Part shown: piece after piece, positions 10,524 through 21,357 of the stretch
Layout of the letters: every line of letters begins with the position of its first letter
Numbering within the stretch: position 1 is the first letter of the stretch
NCBI RefSeq assembly: GCF_014204795.1
Contig: NZ_JACHMB010000001.1
Coordinates: 744,001 to 808,000 of the forward strand
Length of the DNA: 64,000 nt
Reading direction: 5' to 3'
DNA from: Nonomuraea jabiensis
Lineage (GTDB): Bacteria; Actinomycetota; Actinomycetes; Streptosporangiales; Streptosporangiaceae
Notes under the pieces: model-generated
Told to the model about the DNA's origin: nothing
The model's input: the letters and a program-made list of their open reading frames with translations, nothing else
Database searches by the model: none
Program-made: the position numbers and the translations under genes

Positions 10524-12283
10524 TGACGCCGGAGGCCATCGGCCCGTACCGGGTCGTCAAGCAGCTCGGCGAGGGCGGCCAGGGCGTGGTCTACCTGGCC
10601 ACCGCCCCCGACGGCACCCGGGTCGCCGTCAAGGCGCTGCACGAGGGGCTGCCGGGTGACGGACGGTTCGCGAAGGAGATCGCGGCGGCGCGGCGGGTGG
10701 AGCCGTTCTGCATCGCCCAGGTGCTGGACGCCTCGCTGGGCGGCCCACGGCCGTACATTGTCACCGAGTACGTGGACGGCCCCTCGCTCCACCAGGCCGG
10801 TCGCCACAGCGGAGCCGACCTGCAACGGCTCGCCGTCGCCACGGCCACCGCGCTGGCCGCCATCCACCGGGCCGGCGTCGTGCACCGGGACTTCAAGCCC
10901 GCGAACGTCCTGCTCGGACGCGACGGGCCGCGCGTCATCGACTTCGGCATCGCCCGCGCCATGGACGCCGCGCTGACCCGTACCAGCAGCGTCGTGGGGA
11001 CGCCCGCGTACATGGCGCCCGAGCAGTTCATGGGCGCCGCCGCGGGTCCGGCGGTGGACGTGTTCGCGTGGGGGGCCGTCATGGTGTACGCGGCCACCGG
11101 CGCCCCGCCGTTCGGCAACGACTCCGTGCCCGCGGTGCTCAGGCGGATCCAGTACGAGGAGCCGCAGCTCGGTGGGGTGCCGGAGCCGCTGCGATCGATC
11201 GTGTACGCCTGCCTGGCCAAGGATCCGGCGGCCCGTCCGGCCATGCACGACGTCCTCTTCCAGCTGATCGGCGGCCAGGCACCCCCGCCGCCGCCACCGG
11301 GCCGACCAGTTCACCTGGCCGCACCAGCCCCAGGCCCGCAAGCCCCAGGCCTCCAAGCGCCGGGCTCAGCGCCCTTGGGGTCAGGGCGCGGGAGCATAGC
11401 GACGTCCCCAGGCTCGGGGGCGTTTCCAGGCCCAGGGGTGTCGCCAGGGCCGACGGCGTTTCCGGGAGGGCCCGGGTACGGGGCCGTCCCTGGTCAGGCG
11501 CCTTTCCCGGGCGGACCTCATGGGCCGGGCCGGGGACCCGCGCATCACCCCGGCGGCCCCTTTCCGCACCAGCCGCCGATCGTCCACCTCCAGACCAACC
11601 CCGGCCGGGGAACCTCCGGCAACGGCCGCCTCCTCGCGTTCCTGGCCGGCGGCACCGCGGTCGTCGTGACCGGCGCCGTGCTGGCCGCCTGGGCCTGGGC
11701 GCCGTGGTGGCCCGGCCGTGCCACCACCGCCAACATCGTCACCGCCTCCACCCCGACCGTCTCCGACTCGGGCACCGGGGCGAAGAAGTCCGCCAAGACC
11801 CCGCACCCCAGCAAGACCGCCAAAACCCCCAAGACCCCAAAAACTCCCAAAACCTCCACAACCCCCAAGGCCACCACCACGACCCGCCCCACCGCCGACC
11901 CCACCGTCAGCCGAACGTCCAGGCCCACCACCAGGCCCAGCACCTCCAAACCGACCGCGACCAGCGGCGGCGGCGGGGTGAAGTCCGTGACCTTCAGGTA
12001 CGAGGGCTACAAGCTGAGCGACTGCTGGCGCAACGACACGAACATCTGGGCCACGGTCTCGGCCACGGGCACCTACAGCTACCGATGGCTCGTCAACGGC
12101 CAGAACCAGGGCAGGCAGGAGGGCACGTCGTCGTCCAAACCCCTGCTGCCGTCCATCACGTGGAAGGGGGCCGGCACGTACAACATCGTCTTCGAGGTGG
12201 TCACCCCGACGAGGTTCACGAAGAGCACTACCGTGAAGATCTGCAGCAACAGCGAGAGCTGGGGCGAGGGGTGGCCGGACTAG
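10520..12283 (+). CDS. Membrane Ser/Thr protein kinase, tandem paralogue
   Basis: Second kinase, also 587 residues when started at 10520 (ATG at 10523 is an alternative). Kinase domain with VAVK, HRDFKPAN (catalytic Asp124), DFGIA and GTPAYMAPEQF. A Pro/Gly linker, a membrane segment (about 370-395), a Thr/Pro/Lys stalk (KTPKTPKTPK) and a C-terminal domain containing YRWLVNGQ and two Cys follow. The extracellular domain has the same W-L-x-[D/N]-G core as the first kinase but is otherwise diverged. About 190 bp of the kinase-domain DNA (10673-10862) is almost identical to 8938-9127, while flanking kinase sequence is clearly diverged. The gene's stop overlaps the stop of the opposing gene at 12280. 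Confidence 0.93.
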
Positions 12284-13122
12284 CCCTGGCCCTTGGCCAG
12301 GAGCTCCTCGAACGTGGTCGCGGGGTGCCCGGTCAGCGTGGGAATGCCGTCGCTGACCCCCTCCAGCTCACCCGCGGCGATGGCCTCGTACGTCGACACC
12401 CACGCCGCCACCTGCCACCCGGGCGCGTTGTAGCCGCGGCGCGACTCGTAAGCCTCTTCGACCGTCTCCGGGTGGTACGTGATCGTACGCCCGGTCGCCC
12501 TGGTCAGCGCGGCGGCCACCTCGTCCAGCGTCAGGGCCTGCGGCCCGGTGAGGTCGTAGGTCGCGCCCTCGTGCGCGCCCGGGTCCAGCAGGACGGCGGC
12601 CGCCGCCTCCGCGATGTCGTCCTGGGCCACCGCCGCGACCCGCCCCTGCCCGGCCGGGCCGCGGATCACGCCGTCCTCCCCCGCCATGCCCGGCAGGAAG
12701 TCGGCGTAGAGGTTGTCACGCAGGAAGGTGAAGGGCAGGCCGCTGGCGCGAATGTGCTGCTCGGTCACCCAATGGTCGCGCGCCAGCGTGAACGTGGCGT
12801 CCGGGGCGGCGCCGTAGAACGAGATGTACACCAGATGGGTGACCCCGGCGTCGCGGGCGGCGTCCACGAACGTGCGATGCCGGTCGAGGCGGTCGGCGCT
12901 CTCCGACGCGGACACGAACAGCACGGTCGAGGCCCCTTCGAGGGCCCGCCGCACCGCGCCCGGATCGCCGTACTCGGCGCTGACCGCGGTCGCGCCCGCG
13001 AGCGGGGCGACGCGGTCGGCCTGACGTGAGACGAGCCGCTGCTCGATCCCGGCGGCGGCGAGCAGCGCGGCCACCCGCCCGCCGAGGCGGCCGGTGGCAC
13101 CCGTGGTGACGATGAAGCCCAT
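12280..13122 (-). CDS. NmrA-like NAD(P)-binding oxidoreductase/regulator
   Basis: Atypical short-chain-dehydrogenase-fold protein of 280 residues with the N-terminal dinucleotide site TGATGRLGGRV. Then VSRQADR (cofactor-phosphate region) and SAEYGDPGAVRRALEGASTVLFVS, as in NmrA/QOR2-type quinone reductases. THLVYISFYGA follows, and a C-terminal substrate-side domain with YDLTGPQALTLDEVAAAL. Proteins of this type either reduce quinones or sense NADP. The chemistry is not readable here. Converges on the second kinase gene with a 4-bp overlap of stop codons. Confidence 0.9.
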   Translation of the reverse strand: MGFIVTTGATGRLGGRVAALLAAAGIEQRLVSRQADRVAPLAGATAVSAEYGDPGAVRRALEGASTVLFVSASESADRLDRHRTFVDAARDAGVTHLVYISFYGAAPDATFTLARDHWVTEQHIRASGLPFTFLRDNLYADFLPGMAGEDGVIRGPAGQGRVAAVAQDDIAEAAAAVLLDPGAHEGATYDLTGPQALTLDEVAAALTRATGRTITYHPETVEEAYESRRGYNAPGWQVAAWVSTYEAIAAGELEGVSDGIPTLTGHPATTFEELLAKGQG

Positions 13123-13209
13123 GCTGTCACCCTATTGCGCCCGGAGCTGTCAACCAGGCGTACCCGTGCCCCGTCTCCTCATGGTCCCCATCCGTCGCAA
13201 GGAGTCGCC

Positions 13210-13914
13210 GTGCGTGTTCTGCTGCTCGTCCCAGCCGCCACCCTGTTGCTCTCGTCCGCCGCCGCCCGGGCCGAGGTCGTGGAGTACGCATGCAAGGTCC
13301 GCGCCACGGGCCAGACGCAGGACGTGAAGGTCGAGGTCGAGCTGACCGTGCCCACGGACGCGCAGGTGGGCAAGGAGATGGCCATCGGCTGGCACGGCAC
13401 GTACGTGGCGGGCTCCGAGTTACGCGCACCCGCCACGGGCCTGGAGGACGACCTCAACCTGTACGCGTACGCGGGGATCAGCGGCATCGAGAAGCTGACG
13501 TCGGCCACCGGCGTCGCCGCGATCGGGCCGATCATCCCCGACGCTCCCGTCCCGCTCCCCGCGACGACGGTCAACCTGAAGACGACCTCCAAGAACCCGG
13601 GCACCGGCACCGTCCACGCGGCCTCCATCAACTTCGGTAGCAGCGCCAGCGACCGCGCGATCGAGTGCGAGGTCAAGAACGAGGACGCCCGGACGGAATA
13701 CCCCCTCGCCATCACCGGAACGGGGGAAACCACGAGCCCCAGCCCCAGCGAGACGGACACGAAGACCAAAACCCCGGCGGGCGCGGCCGACACGGGTGGC
13801 GGTGGTGAGGCGGGGCCCGATGGGCGGGTGCTGGTGGGGGTGGGGTCGCTGCTCGTCCTCGCCTCCGCGACCGGCCTGGTCCTGCGGCGACGCAGGGTTG
13901 TAGCGGGCTTGTAG
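13210..13914 (+). CDS. Secreted, membrane-anchored surface protein
   Basis: Exported protein of 234 residues. The start is the GTG at 13210 with AAGGAG five bases upstream, giving the signal peptide VRVLLLVPAATLLLSSAAARA. The mature domain (about 23-165) is beta-rich with one Cys near its start (YACKV) and one near its end (IECEV), probably a disulfide-closed sandwich; it recalls DUF6801-type domains, unverified. A Ser/Pro/Thr stalk, an ADTGGGGEAG segment, a hydrophobic helix (LVGVGSLLVLASATGLVL) and an RRRR tail follow. This looks like a surface-protein anchor, but no true LPXTG is present, so sortase attachment is doubtful and a plain membrane anchor is as likely. Confidence 0.8.
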   Translation: MRVLLLVPAATLLLSSAAARAEVVEYACKVRATGQTQDVKVEVELTVPTDAQVGKEMAIGWHGTYVAGSELRAPATGLEDDLNLYAYAGISGIEKLTSATGVAAIGPIIPDAPVPLPATTVNLKTTSKNPGTGTVHAASINFGSSASDRAIECEVKNEDARTEYPLAITGTGETTSPSPSETDTKTKTPAGAADTGGGGEAGPDGRVLVGVGSLLVLASATGLVLRRRRVVAGL

Positions 13915-13950
13915 CGGCCCTGTAGGACCTGGGCTGATCGTTTACGGCAG

Positions 13951-13970
13951 AGGGGCGCAAGAAGCCCCCT
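13951..13970 (+). terminator. Small stem-loop between surface-protein gene and peptide gene
   Basis: AGGGGC, seven-base loop, GCCCCCT. It lies 36 bp after the stop of the upstream gene and about 25 bp before the ATG of the small peptide gene. It could end the upstream transcript. There is no U-tract, so the strength is uncertain. Confidence 0.4.
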
Positions 13971-13995
13971 GTCCCGAACAACGAGGGAGAGTCCC

Positions 13996-14073
13996 ATGGT
14001 CAAGACTGTTCGCCGGTACGCCAAGTACGCCATCAGCACGCTGTCGACCGCGGTTTTCGTCCTCAACGGCTGA
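13996..14073 (+). CDS. 25-residue cationic-hydrophobic peptide (candidate precursor or signal peptide)
   Basis: Short gene with a good ribosome site (GAGGGAGAGTCCC before ATG). The product starts MVKTVRRYAKY (net charge about +4), continues with a 13-residue non-polar stretch (YAISTLSTAVFVL) and ends Asn-Gly. It has no Cys and no lipobox or signal-peptidase site. A strong hairpin follows the stop at 14081, then the adenylate-forming enzyme and the GxGD-protease-like membrane protein. The hydrophobic segment is the kind of substrate an intramembrane protease could cleave, and the free C-terminus is what an adenylating enzyme could activate. Both are inference from context; I know of no family for it. 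Confidence 0.6.
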   Translation: MVKTVRRYAKYAISTLSTAVFVLNG

Positions 14074-14080
14074 CACTCGG

Positions 14081-14114
14081 GTGTCCCCCGGGCGCTCCGG
14101 GCCCCGGGGGACAC
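14081..14114 (+). terminator. Strong hairpin after the peptide gene (attenuator or processing site)
   Basis: Perfect 12-bp stem GTGTCCCCCGGG / CCCGGGGGACAC with a 10-base loop, 7 bp after the peptide's stop and 29 bp before the next gene's GTG. It could act as a partial terminator or as an RNA stabiliser that makes the peptide more abundant than the downstream enzymes. Confidence 0.7.
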
Positions 14115-14143
14115 ACTGCACCATCGCGACAGGAGGGCGAGGC

Positions 14144-15526
14144 GTGTTCGGCACAGCGGTGCGGCAACTGGGCTACGCGTGGACGATGATGTCCGGCCGC
14201 AGGTTCCGGATCAAGGACGTGCGGGCGCTGGTGGAGGACACGCGGGCGACCATGGAGACGTTCGGATCGCCCGGGGAGGGCTCCGACGACATGCTCGCCG
14301 CCGCCGACCCGGAGATCCAGGAGGACCTCACGAAGCGGCGCCTGCGCCGCACGATCAGGCACGCCCGCGCGGAGGTCCCGTACTACCGTGGTCTCGAGTC
14401 GGACGACCTGGCCGGCATCGCGCCCACCCCCAAGCAGGCGCTGCGCGGCATGTCCGCCGCGTTCGTCTCCGAGCTGGCCCGTCCCGCCGTGCTCGCGCAC
14501 ACGACCGGCACGACCGGCAGCCCCACGCTCGTGTGGTTCTCCGCGTACGAGATCGAGCTGATGTCGTCGATGGCGGCGCTCGCCGCGATGCTGAACGGCG
14601 GCCTGCGCTCCGAGCACCTGTGGGCCAACGCCATCAGCTCCCGTTCCATCGCCCAGATCGTGGCCGAGCGGGCGGTGCCGATGACGGGCGCGGGCTTCGT
14701 GCACCTCGGCATGATCGACCCGCGCGCCACCCTCGACCGGCTGGCCACCCCGATGCACGTCCCCGGCAAGCAGCCCCTGATCACGCACCTGAACGTGACC
14801 GCCTCCTACCTGGCCGCGCTGGTGCAGGAGGCCGAGCGCGGCGGCTGGAGCCCGCGCGACTTCGGGCTCATCGAGGTGACGTCCGGCGGCGAGGTGCTCA
14901 CCGACGCGCTGCGCCTGCGCGCCGAGGAGGCCCTGGGGGCCAGGGTCTACGACGGCTACTCCATGACCGAGATCGCGCCCGTCACCGGGCGGGTCTGCGC
15001 TGACGGCCACCTGCATCTCCCCTCCGACCAGGGCCTGATCGAGGTGCTCGACCCGGTCACCATGGAGCCCGCCGGGCCGGACGCGCTCGGCGTCCTGGTC
15101 GTCACCCCGTTCTCCACCTTCCGCGACACCACGCTGCTGCTCCGGTACGTCACCGGCGACCTGGTCAGAACCCTGCCCGAGCCGCCCACGTGCGCGCTGG
15201 CGGCGATCCCGGCGACCTCCCGCATCCTGGGACGCGCCGTGGACGGCGACGTGACCACCCGTGACGTGCTGGACCTGCTGCAGGAAGAGCACGCGCTGCC
15301 GTTGCCGACCAGGTTCGCGGTCGAGGACGGGATCCTGCACGTCGTGTCGGGCAAGGACGACCCGGCGCTGCTCGGCCGGCTGGAGGAGCGGGCCGCCGCG
15401 ACGAAGCTCAAGGGCATCGTGCTGGTCGAGAGCCCCGACGACCTGCCGCGCCCCTGCCACGTCCGGGCGGACCTGATCGAGCAGAGCTTCGAGCACGCCG
15501 CGCACCTCCCGATCGGAGTCCGATGA
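14144..15526 (+). CDS. Adenylate-forming enzyme, PaaK / F390-synthetase-like
   Basis: Soluble protein of 460 residues. The GTG at 14144 has AGGAGGG nine bases upstream; an earlier in-frame start would run through the hairpin. ANL-superfamily motifs: HTTGTTGSP at 119-127 (ATP phosphate loop), YDGYSMTE at 269-276 (adenine-binding motif with the conserved Glu), and TGDLV at 337-341. The N-terminal RRTIRHARAEVPYYRG resembles phenylacetate-CoA ligase/coenzyme F390 synthetase relatives. The small C-terminal domain is present. It should activate a carboxylate with ATP. The substrate is unknown; the neighbouring peptide's C-terminus is a candidate (inference). Overlaps the downstream membrane-protein gene by 4 bp. 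Confidence 0.85.
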   Translation: MFGTAVRQLGYAWTMMSGRRFRIKDVRALVEDTRATMETFGSPGEGSDDMLAAADPEIQEDLTKRRLRRTIRHARAEVPYYRGLESDDLAGIAPTPKQALRGMSAAFVSELARPAVLAHTTGTTGSPTLVWFSAYEIELMSSMAALAAMLNGGLRSEHLWANAISSRSIAQIVAERAVPMTGAGFVHLGMIDPRATLDRLATPMHVPGKQPLITHLNVTASYLAALVQEAERGGWSPRDFGLIEVTSGGEVLTDALRLRAEEALGARVYDGYSMTEIAPVTGRVCADGHLHLPSDQGLIEVLDPVTMEPAGPDALGVLVVTPFSTFRDTTLLLRYVTGDLVRTLPEPPTCALAAIPATSRILGRAVDGDVTTRDVLDLLQEEHALPLPTRFAVEDGILHVVSGKDDPALLGRLEERAAATKLKGIVLVESPDDLPRPCHVRADLIEQSFEHAAHLPIGVR

Positions 15527-16482
15527 CCGCGCACGTCCTGGGCCTGCACACGCTCATCGCGCTGACCGTGGCGCTGGCGGCCCTGTTCCTGTCCCGGTAC
15601 GAGATCCCGCGCCCGCCGGTCGGCAAGTTCGTCGGGTCCGACATCGCCATCATGATCGTGGCGCTGGTGGCGATGCCGTTCGCGTACCTGCACATCCCGG
15701 TCGGCATCGTCGTGACGGTCTTCGGCGTCGTGGTGTTCACGATCGCGCAGCTCACGCTGGCGCCGGTGCTCGGCGGGCGGACGGCGGCGATCGCGGCGGC
15801 GGTGCTGGTCGGCGGCGACGTGGCCGCGTACTTCGCCGGCTGGGAGCCCGCCGTCCTCGTGCTGAACGACGTGGCGGTGGTCCTGCTCGTCGTCGGCGTG
15901 GTCAACCTCTGGGTCCAGACGGCCGTCACCCCGGCCCAGGTGGCCGCCCTGGCCGCCGCGCTGACCTGCTACGACACGCTCGCCACCGGGCTCAGCTCGC
16001 TCACGCTCGACTTCGTGGCGCGGCTGGACGGGCTGCCGTTCGCGCCGGTGCTGGCCACCCGCTACGGCGCCGACGCCTCGCTCGTCGGGCTGGGCGACTG
16101 CCTCATGCTCACATTGTGGCCGCTGGTGGCGTACAAGAGGTACGGCAGGGTGGCCGGCTGGCTGGCGGCCGGGATCGACGCCGCGCTGCTGGCCGTCGCG
16201 GCCACGGCCTTCCTGGCCGGGAGCGGCGCGATACCGCTGCTGACCCCGCTCGGCCCGCTCATCGTCGCGCAGTGGCTCTTCTGGCGCACCCGCCCCGTCC
16301 CGGCGCCGTCGCGGCCGGTGGTGGAGCGGGCGCTGGGCGAGGCGATCCCCGCGGGCGTGTGGGTGGCGCTGGCCGACGGCGAGATCGTCGGCGAGGGCCC
16401 CACGCCGGGAAGCGCCCGGCGGGCGGCCCGGCAGTCGGGCCTCGAGACCGTCCCCGTGGTGCGGCACCGCCCCGCTGAATGA
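15523..16482 (+). CDS. Presenilin/SPP-like GxGD intramembrane aspartyl protease candidate
   Basis: Polytopic membrane protein of 319 residues with about nine hydrophobic segments (roughly 5-24, 38-57, 58-80, 86-105, 110-132, 138-160, 184-203, 211-231, 237-255). Segment 6 contains Tyr150-Asp151 (CYDTLATG) and segment 7 contains GLGD at 189-192 (Asp192). Segment 9 has IPLLTPLGP (237-245) where presenilins and signal-peptide peptidases carry PAL. Order, spacing and topology match that family. Type IV prepilin peptidases also have GxGD but a different arrangement. The cytosolic tail (about 256-319) ends with a small domain, VWVALADGEIVGEG..., similar from memory to DUF5678. Translationally coupled to the adenylating enzyme; possible substrate is the peptide at 13996. 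Confidence 0.75.
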   Translation: MTAHVLGLHTLIALTVALAALFLSRYEIPRPPVGKFVGSDIAIMIVALVAMPFAYLHIPVGIVVTVFGVVVFTIAQLTLAPVLGGRTAAIAAAVLVGGDVAAYFAGWEPAVLVLNDVAVVLLVVGVVNLWVQTAVTPAQVAALAAALTCYDTLATGLSSLTLDFVARLDGLPFAPVLATRYGADASLVGLGDCLMLTLWPLVAYKRYGRVAGWLAAGIDAALLAVAATAFLAGSGAIPLLTPLGPLIVAQWLFWRTRPVPAPSRPVVERALGEAIPAGVWVALADGEIVGEGPTPGSARRAARQSGLETVPVVRHRPAE

Positions 16483-16486
16483 CAGG

Positions 16487-19432
16487 TCAGTCCTGGTTCG
16501 CGCGCAGGAAGGCCTCGACCTGGGCCCGTTCCGGCCCGCTCTCGAACAGCTCGGCCGACTCGCGCCACACCGCCGCCGCGCACGGGTGCTCCCCCAGCTC
16601 GGCGTACGCGCGGCCGAGCTCCCTGAGCACGCGGGCCCGCCAGGTCGGCGGCCCGGCGGGGCCGAGCCCGTCGCGGGCGGTGACCAGCAGGCCGAGCGCC
16701 TCCGCGGCGCGCCCCTGCCGCAGCCGCACCTCGCCCAGCGCGTACGTGGCCAGCGCCTCCCCCAGCCCGTCCCCGCACTCGCGGAAGAGCGACCTGGCCC
16801 GGTCGAGCGCCTCCACGGCCTCGTCGAACCGCCCGAGCGCCCCCAGCGCCTCACCGAGCCTGCGCAGCCCCTTGCTGGCCGCGACGCGGTCCCCGATCAT
16901 CTCGCTGATCACCAGGCTCTCCTGGTAGCACCACACGGCCTCGGCCACCTCGCCGTGCCGGTAGCGGGCGATGCCCAGGGCCCGCAGCAGGTCGCCGCGG
17001 GCCCGCCGGTCCTCTCCCGTCCTGGCCAGCCGCTCCTGGCAGAGCCGCACCGCCTCGCCGTACCGGCCCAGCTCCATGTGCATGTAGACGGGCCACGTCC
17101 AGGCGTAGTCGAGGCCGCCCTCGTCGCCCAGTTCCTCCAGCAGGGCGATGGCCCGGTGCGCCTCCTCGAGCCCCTCCTCGAACAGCCCGGCCCCGTGGAG
17201 GCAGGCCGCCCGGTTGATCAGCGCGTACGCGGCCCCGTGCGAGTCCCCGATCCGCAGACAGTCCTGATATATCCGGCTGAAGTGCTCTTCCGCCGCCCCG
17301 TAGACCCCGCGCGACAGCGGCACCCCGGCCAGCAGCAGCTCGGCCCGCAGCGCGATCCGCTCGCTCGGCGCCGCCGCGATCACGATCCGCTGCAGCCGCT
17401 CCACGTCGTCGAAGAACCCCTCCAGGTTCAGGTACGCCGACAGGTGGTGCGCCAGCTCGGCCGCCTCCTCCGCCATCCCCAGCTCGACGGCCGCCGACAC
17501 GCTGTGGACGAGCGTCCTGCGCTCCGCGGCCAGCCAGGCGATCCCGACCCCGTCGATCGCCTCGGCCTGGGGGAAGGGCGGCGCCGTCGGGATGGGCAGG
17601 TCTCTGGTGGCCGCCCTGAGCCGGCGCAGGCACTCCAGCACGTGCCGGGCCAGTGCCGCCCGCTGGTCCTCGGGGTCGTCCTCGACCCGGGCCCGCTCTT
17701 CGGCGTACACGCGTAACAGGTCGTGCAGGCGGTAACGCGGCTGCCCCGCCCCGTCGACCTCGCCCGAGTCGAGCATCCCCCTGGCGACCAGCGTCTCCAG
17801 CGCCGCGTCCGCCTCCAGCCCGGACGAGCCGAGCAGGGCCGCCGCCGACCACTCGGCGATGCTGCCCAGGTCGGCCAGCCCCAGCAGCCTGAACGCCCGC
17901 CGCGCCGGCTCCGGCAGGGCCGCGTAGCTGTCCCCGAACGTGCCCCGCACGTCCAGCCCGCCCACGATCAGCTCGTCGAGCCGCCGGTCCTCGAGCCTGC
18001 TGGCGAACACGCCGACCGGCCAGGACGGGCGGATCGCCAGCCGCGCGCCCGCCACCCTGATCGCCAGCGGCAGCAGCCCGCAGGCCTTCAGGATCGCCCG
18101 CGCGGCCTCGGGCGCCGCGCGGAAGCGCGCCCCGCCCGCCACCCGCTCCAGCAGCAGCCGGGCGTCGTGCTCGCCGGGCAGGTCGAGCTGCAGCCGGGTG
18201 GCCCCCTCCAGGGCGGGCAGCCGCGACCTGGACGTCACCAGCACGCAGCTGCGCGCGGTGCCCGGCAGCAGGTGGCGCACCTGCGTCTCGTCCTGGGCGT
18301 CGTCGAGGACGATGAGCACGCCCATGTCGGCCAGGCGCTGCCTGAGCAGGCTGGCCCGCTCCTCCAGCGGCCCCGGGACCAGCGTGCCGTCCACGCCCAG
18401 CGAGCGCAGCAGCTCGCCGAGCAGGTCCTCCGGCCGCCGCGGGCCGGCCGCGTCCCGGCCCAGCCGCAGGAAGAGCTGCCCGTCGGGGTAGTCGGCGCGT
18501 AACAGGTGCGCCGCGTGCACGGTGAGCGTGGTCTTCCCCACTCCGGGCAGCCCCGACACGACCACGATGGGCGGCGACATCCGCTCCGGCCGGGCCCGCG
18601 CGGCCGGGAGCAGCACGTCCAGCTCGGCCTCGCGGCCCACGAAGTCGGAGGTGTCGGCGGGCAGCTGGCACAGCGGCACGCGCGGGGAGACCGTGGCGCT
18701 CGGCGCGGGGTCGCCGGCCAGCAGGGCGGCGTGCAGGTCGGCCAGCTCGCGGCCCGGCTCGATGCCCAGCTCGTTGCTGAGCACCGCGCGGGCCTGGCGG
18801 AAGGCGTCGAGCGCCTCGCTGCGCCGCCCGCTCCTGTGCAGGGCCAGCATGAGCTGCGCCCACAGCCGCTCGCGCAGCGGGTGGGCGGCGACCAGCGTGC
18901 GCAGCTCGACCACCAGGTCCTCGCCGCCGAGCTCCAGCCGGACGTCGATCCACTCGGACCTGGCCAGGAGGAGCTGCTCCTCCAGCTCGGCGATCCTGGG
19001 CTCCATCGCGCTGCCGAGCCGGCCGTCCTCGGCGGGCCTGCCCCGCCACAGGGACACCGCCGCCTTGTAGGCCTGCTCCGCGGCCTGGTGCTCGCCCGCC
19101 TGCCGCGCGCGCCTGGCCCGGCGTACGACGTCCTCGAACGCGAGCAGGTCGAGCTGGCCGGGCGACAGCTCGCACGCGTACCCGGAGGGCTCCGTGCGCA
19201 GGCGGAGCGCGGTGCCGCTGACGACGCGGCGCAGCTGGGAGACGTACGTCTGGAGGTTCGCCACGGCCGAGCGCGGCGGGTCGTCCCAGACGGCTGCGAC
19301 CAAGCGCTCGGTCGAAACCACGACATTGGGGTGGAGCAGCAGGACGCTGAGCACCGCGCGCTGCTTGGCGCTCAGCCGTACGGGCCCTTCTGCGCCTTGT
19401 ACGCGTAAGGGCCCCAGAATCGAGAAATCCAT
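16487..19432 (-). CDS. AfsR/SARP-type transcriptional regulator with NB-ARC and TPR domains
   Basis: Large regulator of about 981 residues. N-terminal winged-helix DNA-binding domain (1-95, RLSAKQRAVLSVLLLHPN, LQTYVSQLRRV), then a bacterial activator domain (to about 245). NB-ARC ATPase with P-loop GLPGVGKTTL near 292-301, Walker B VLIVLDDAQD and LVTSRSRLPAL. C-terminal TPR helices occupy the last 350 residues. I start at ATG 19432 (MDFSILGPLRV), preceded by GGAG; an upstream ATG at 19477 is less likely. Such proteins activate secondary-metabolite or developmental genes. Ends 5 bp from the stop of the protease-like gene, convergent with the peptide locus. Control of that locus is possible but unshown. 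Confidence 0.92.
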   Translation of the reverse strand: MDFSILGPLRVQGAEGPVRLSAKQRAVLSVLLLHPNVVVSTERLVAAVWDDPPRSAVANLQTYVSQLRRVVSGTALRLRTEPSGYACELSPGQLDLLAFEDVVRRARRARQAGEHQAAEQAYKAAVSLWRGRPAEDGRLGSAMEPRIAELEEQLLLARSEWIDVRLELGGEDLVVELRTLVAAHPLRERLWAQLMLALHRSGRRSEALDAFRQARAVLSNELGIEPGRELADLHAALLAGDPAPSATVSPRVPLCQLPADTSDFVGREAELDVLLPAARARPERMSPPIVVVSGLPGVGKTTLTVHAAHLLRADYPDGQLFLRLGRDAAGPRRPEDLLGELLRSLGVDGTLVPGPLEERASLLRQRLADMGVLIVLDDAQDETQVRHLLPGTARSCVLVTSRSRLPALEGATRLQLDLPGEHDARLLLERVAGGARFRAAPEAARAILKACGLLPLAIRVAGARLAIRPSWPVGVFASRLEDRRLDELIVGGLDVRGTFGDSYAALPEPARRAFRLLGLADLGSIAEWSAAALLGSSGLEADAALETLVARGMLDSGEVDGAGQPRYRLHDLLRVYAEERARVEDDPEDQRAALARHVLECLRRLRAATRDLPIPTAPPFPQAEAIDGVGIAWLAAERRTLVHSVSAAVELGMAEEAAELAHHLSAYLNLEGFFDDVERLQRIVIAAAPSERIALRAELLLAGVPLSRGVYGAAEEHFSRIYQDCLRIGDSHGAAYALINRAACLHGAGLFEEGLEEAHRAIALLEELGDEGGLDYAWTWPVYMHMELGRYGEAVRLCQERLARTGEDRRARGDLLRALGIARYRHGEVAEAVWCYQESLVISEMIGDRVAASKGLRRLGEALGALGRFDEAVEALDRARSLFRECGDGLGEALATYALGEVRLRQGRAAEALGLLVTARDGLGPAGPPTWRARVLRELGRAYAELGEHPCAAAVWRESAELFESGPERAQVEAFLRANQD

Positions 19433-19530
19433 CGTGGCTGTCTCCCCGAGGCCGTCCGGACCCACGACGCAGTACATCCCTTGCCGGATGTTTTGGCAAC
19501 CGCCGACCTTGACGGGTCTAGTTTGATGTC

Positions 19531-21330
<1,800 letters not shown>

Positions 21331-21357
21331 CCCGGTCCGCTCCGGCAAACTGGGCGG

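Noticed and set aside
15523..16482. Type IV prepilin peptidase reading for the GxGD membrane protein
   Set aside because: Prepilin peptidases also carry GxGD, but the YD motif in the preceding helix, nine segments and late P-x-L motif fit presenilin/SPP better, and no pilin genes are nearby. Kept only as an alternative.
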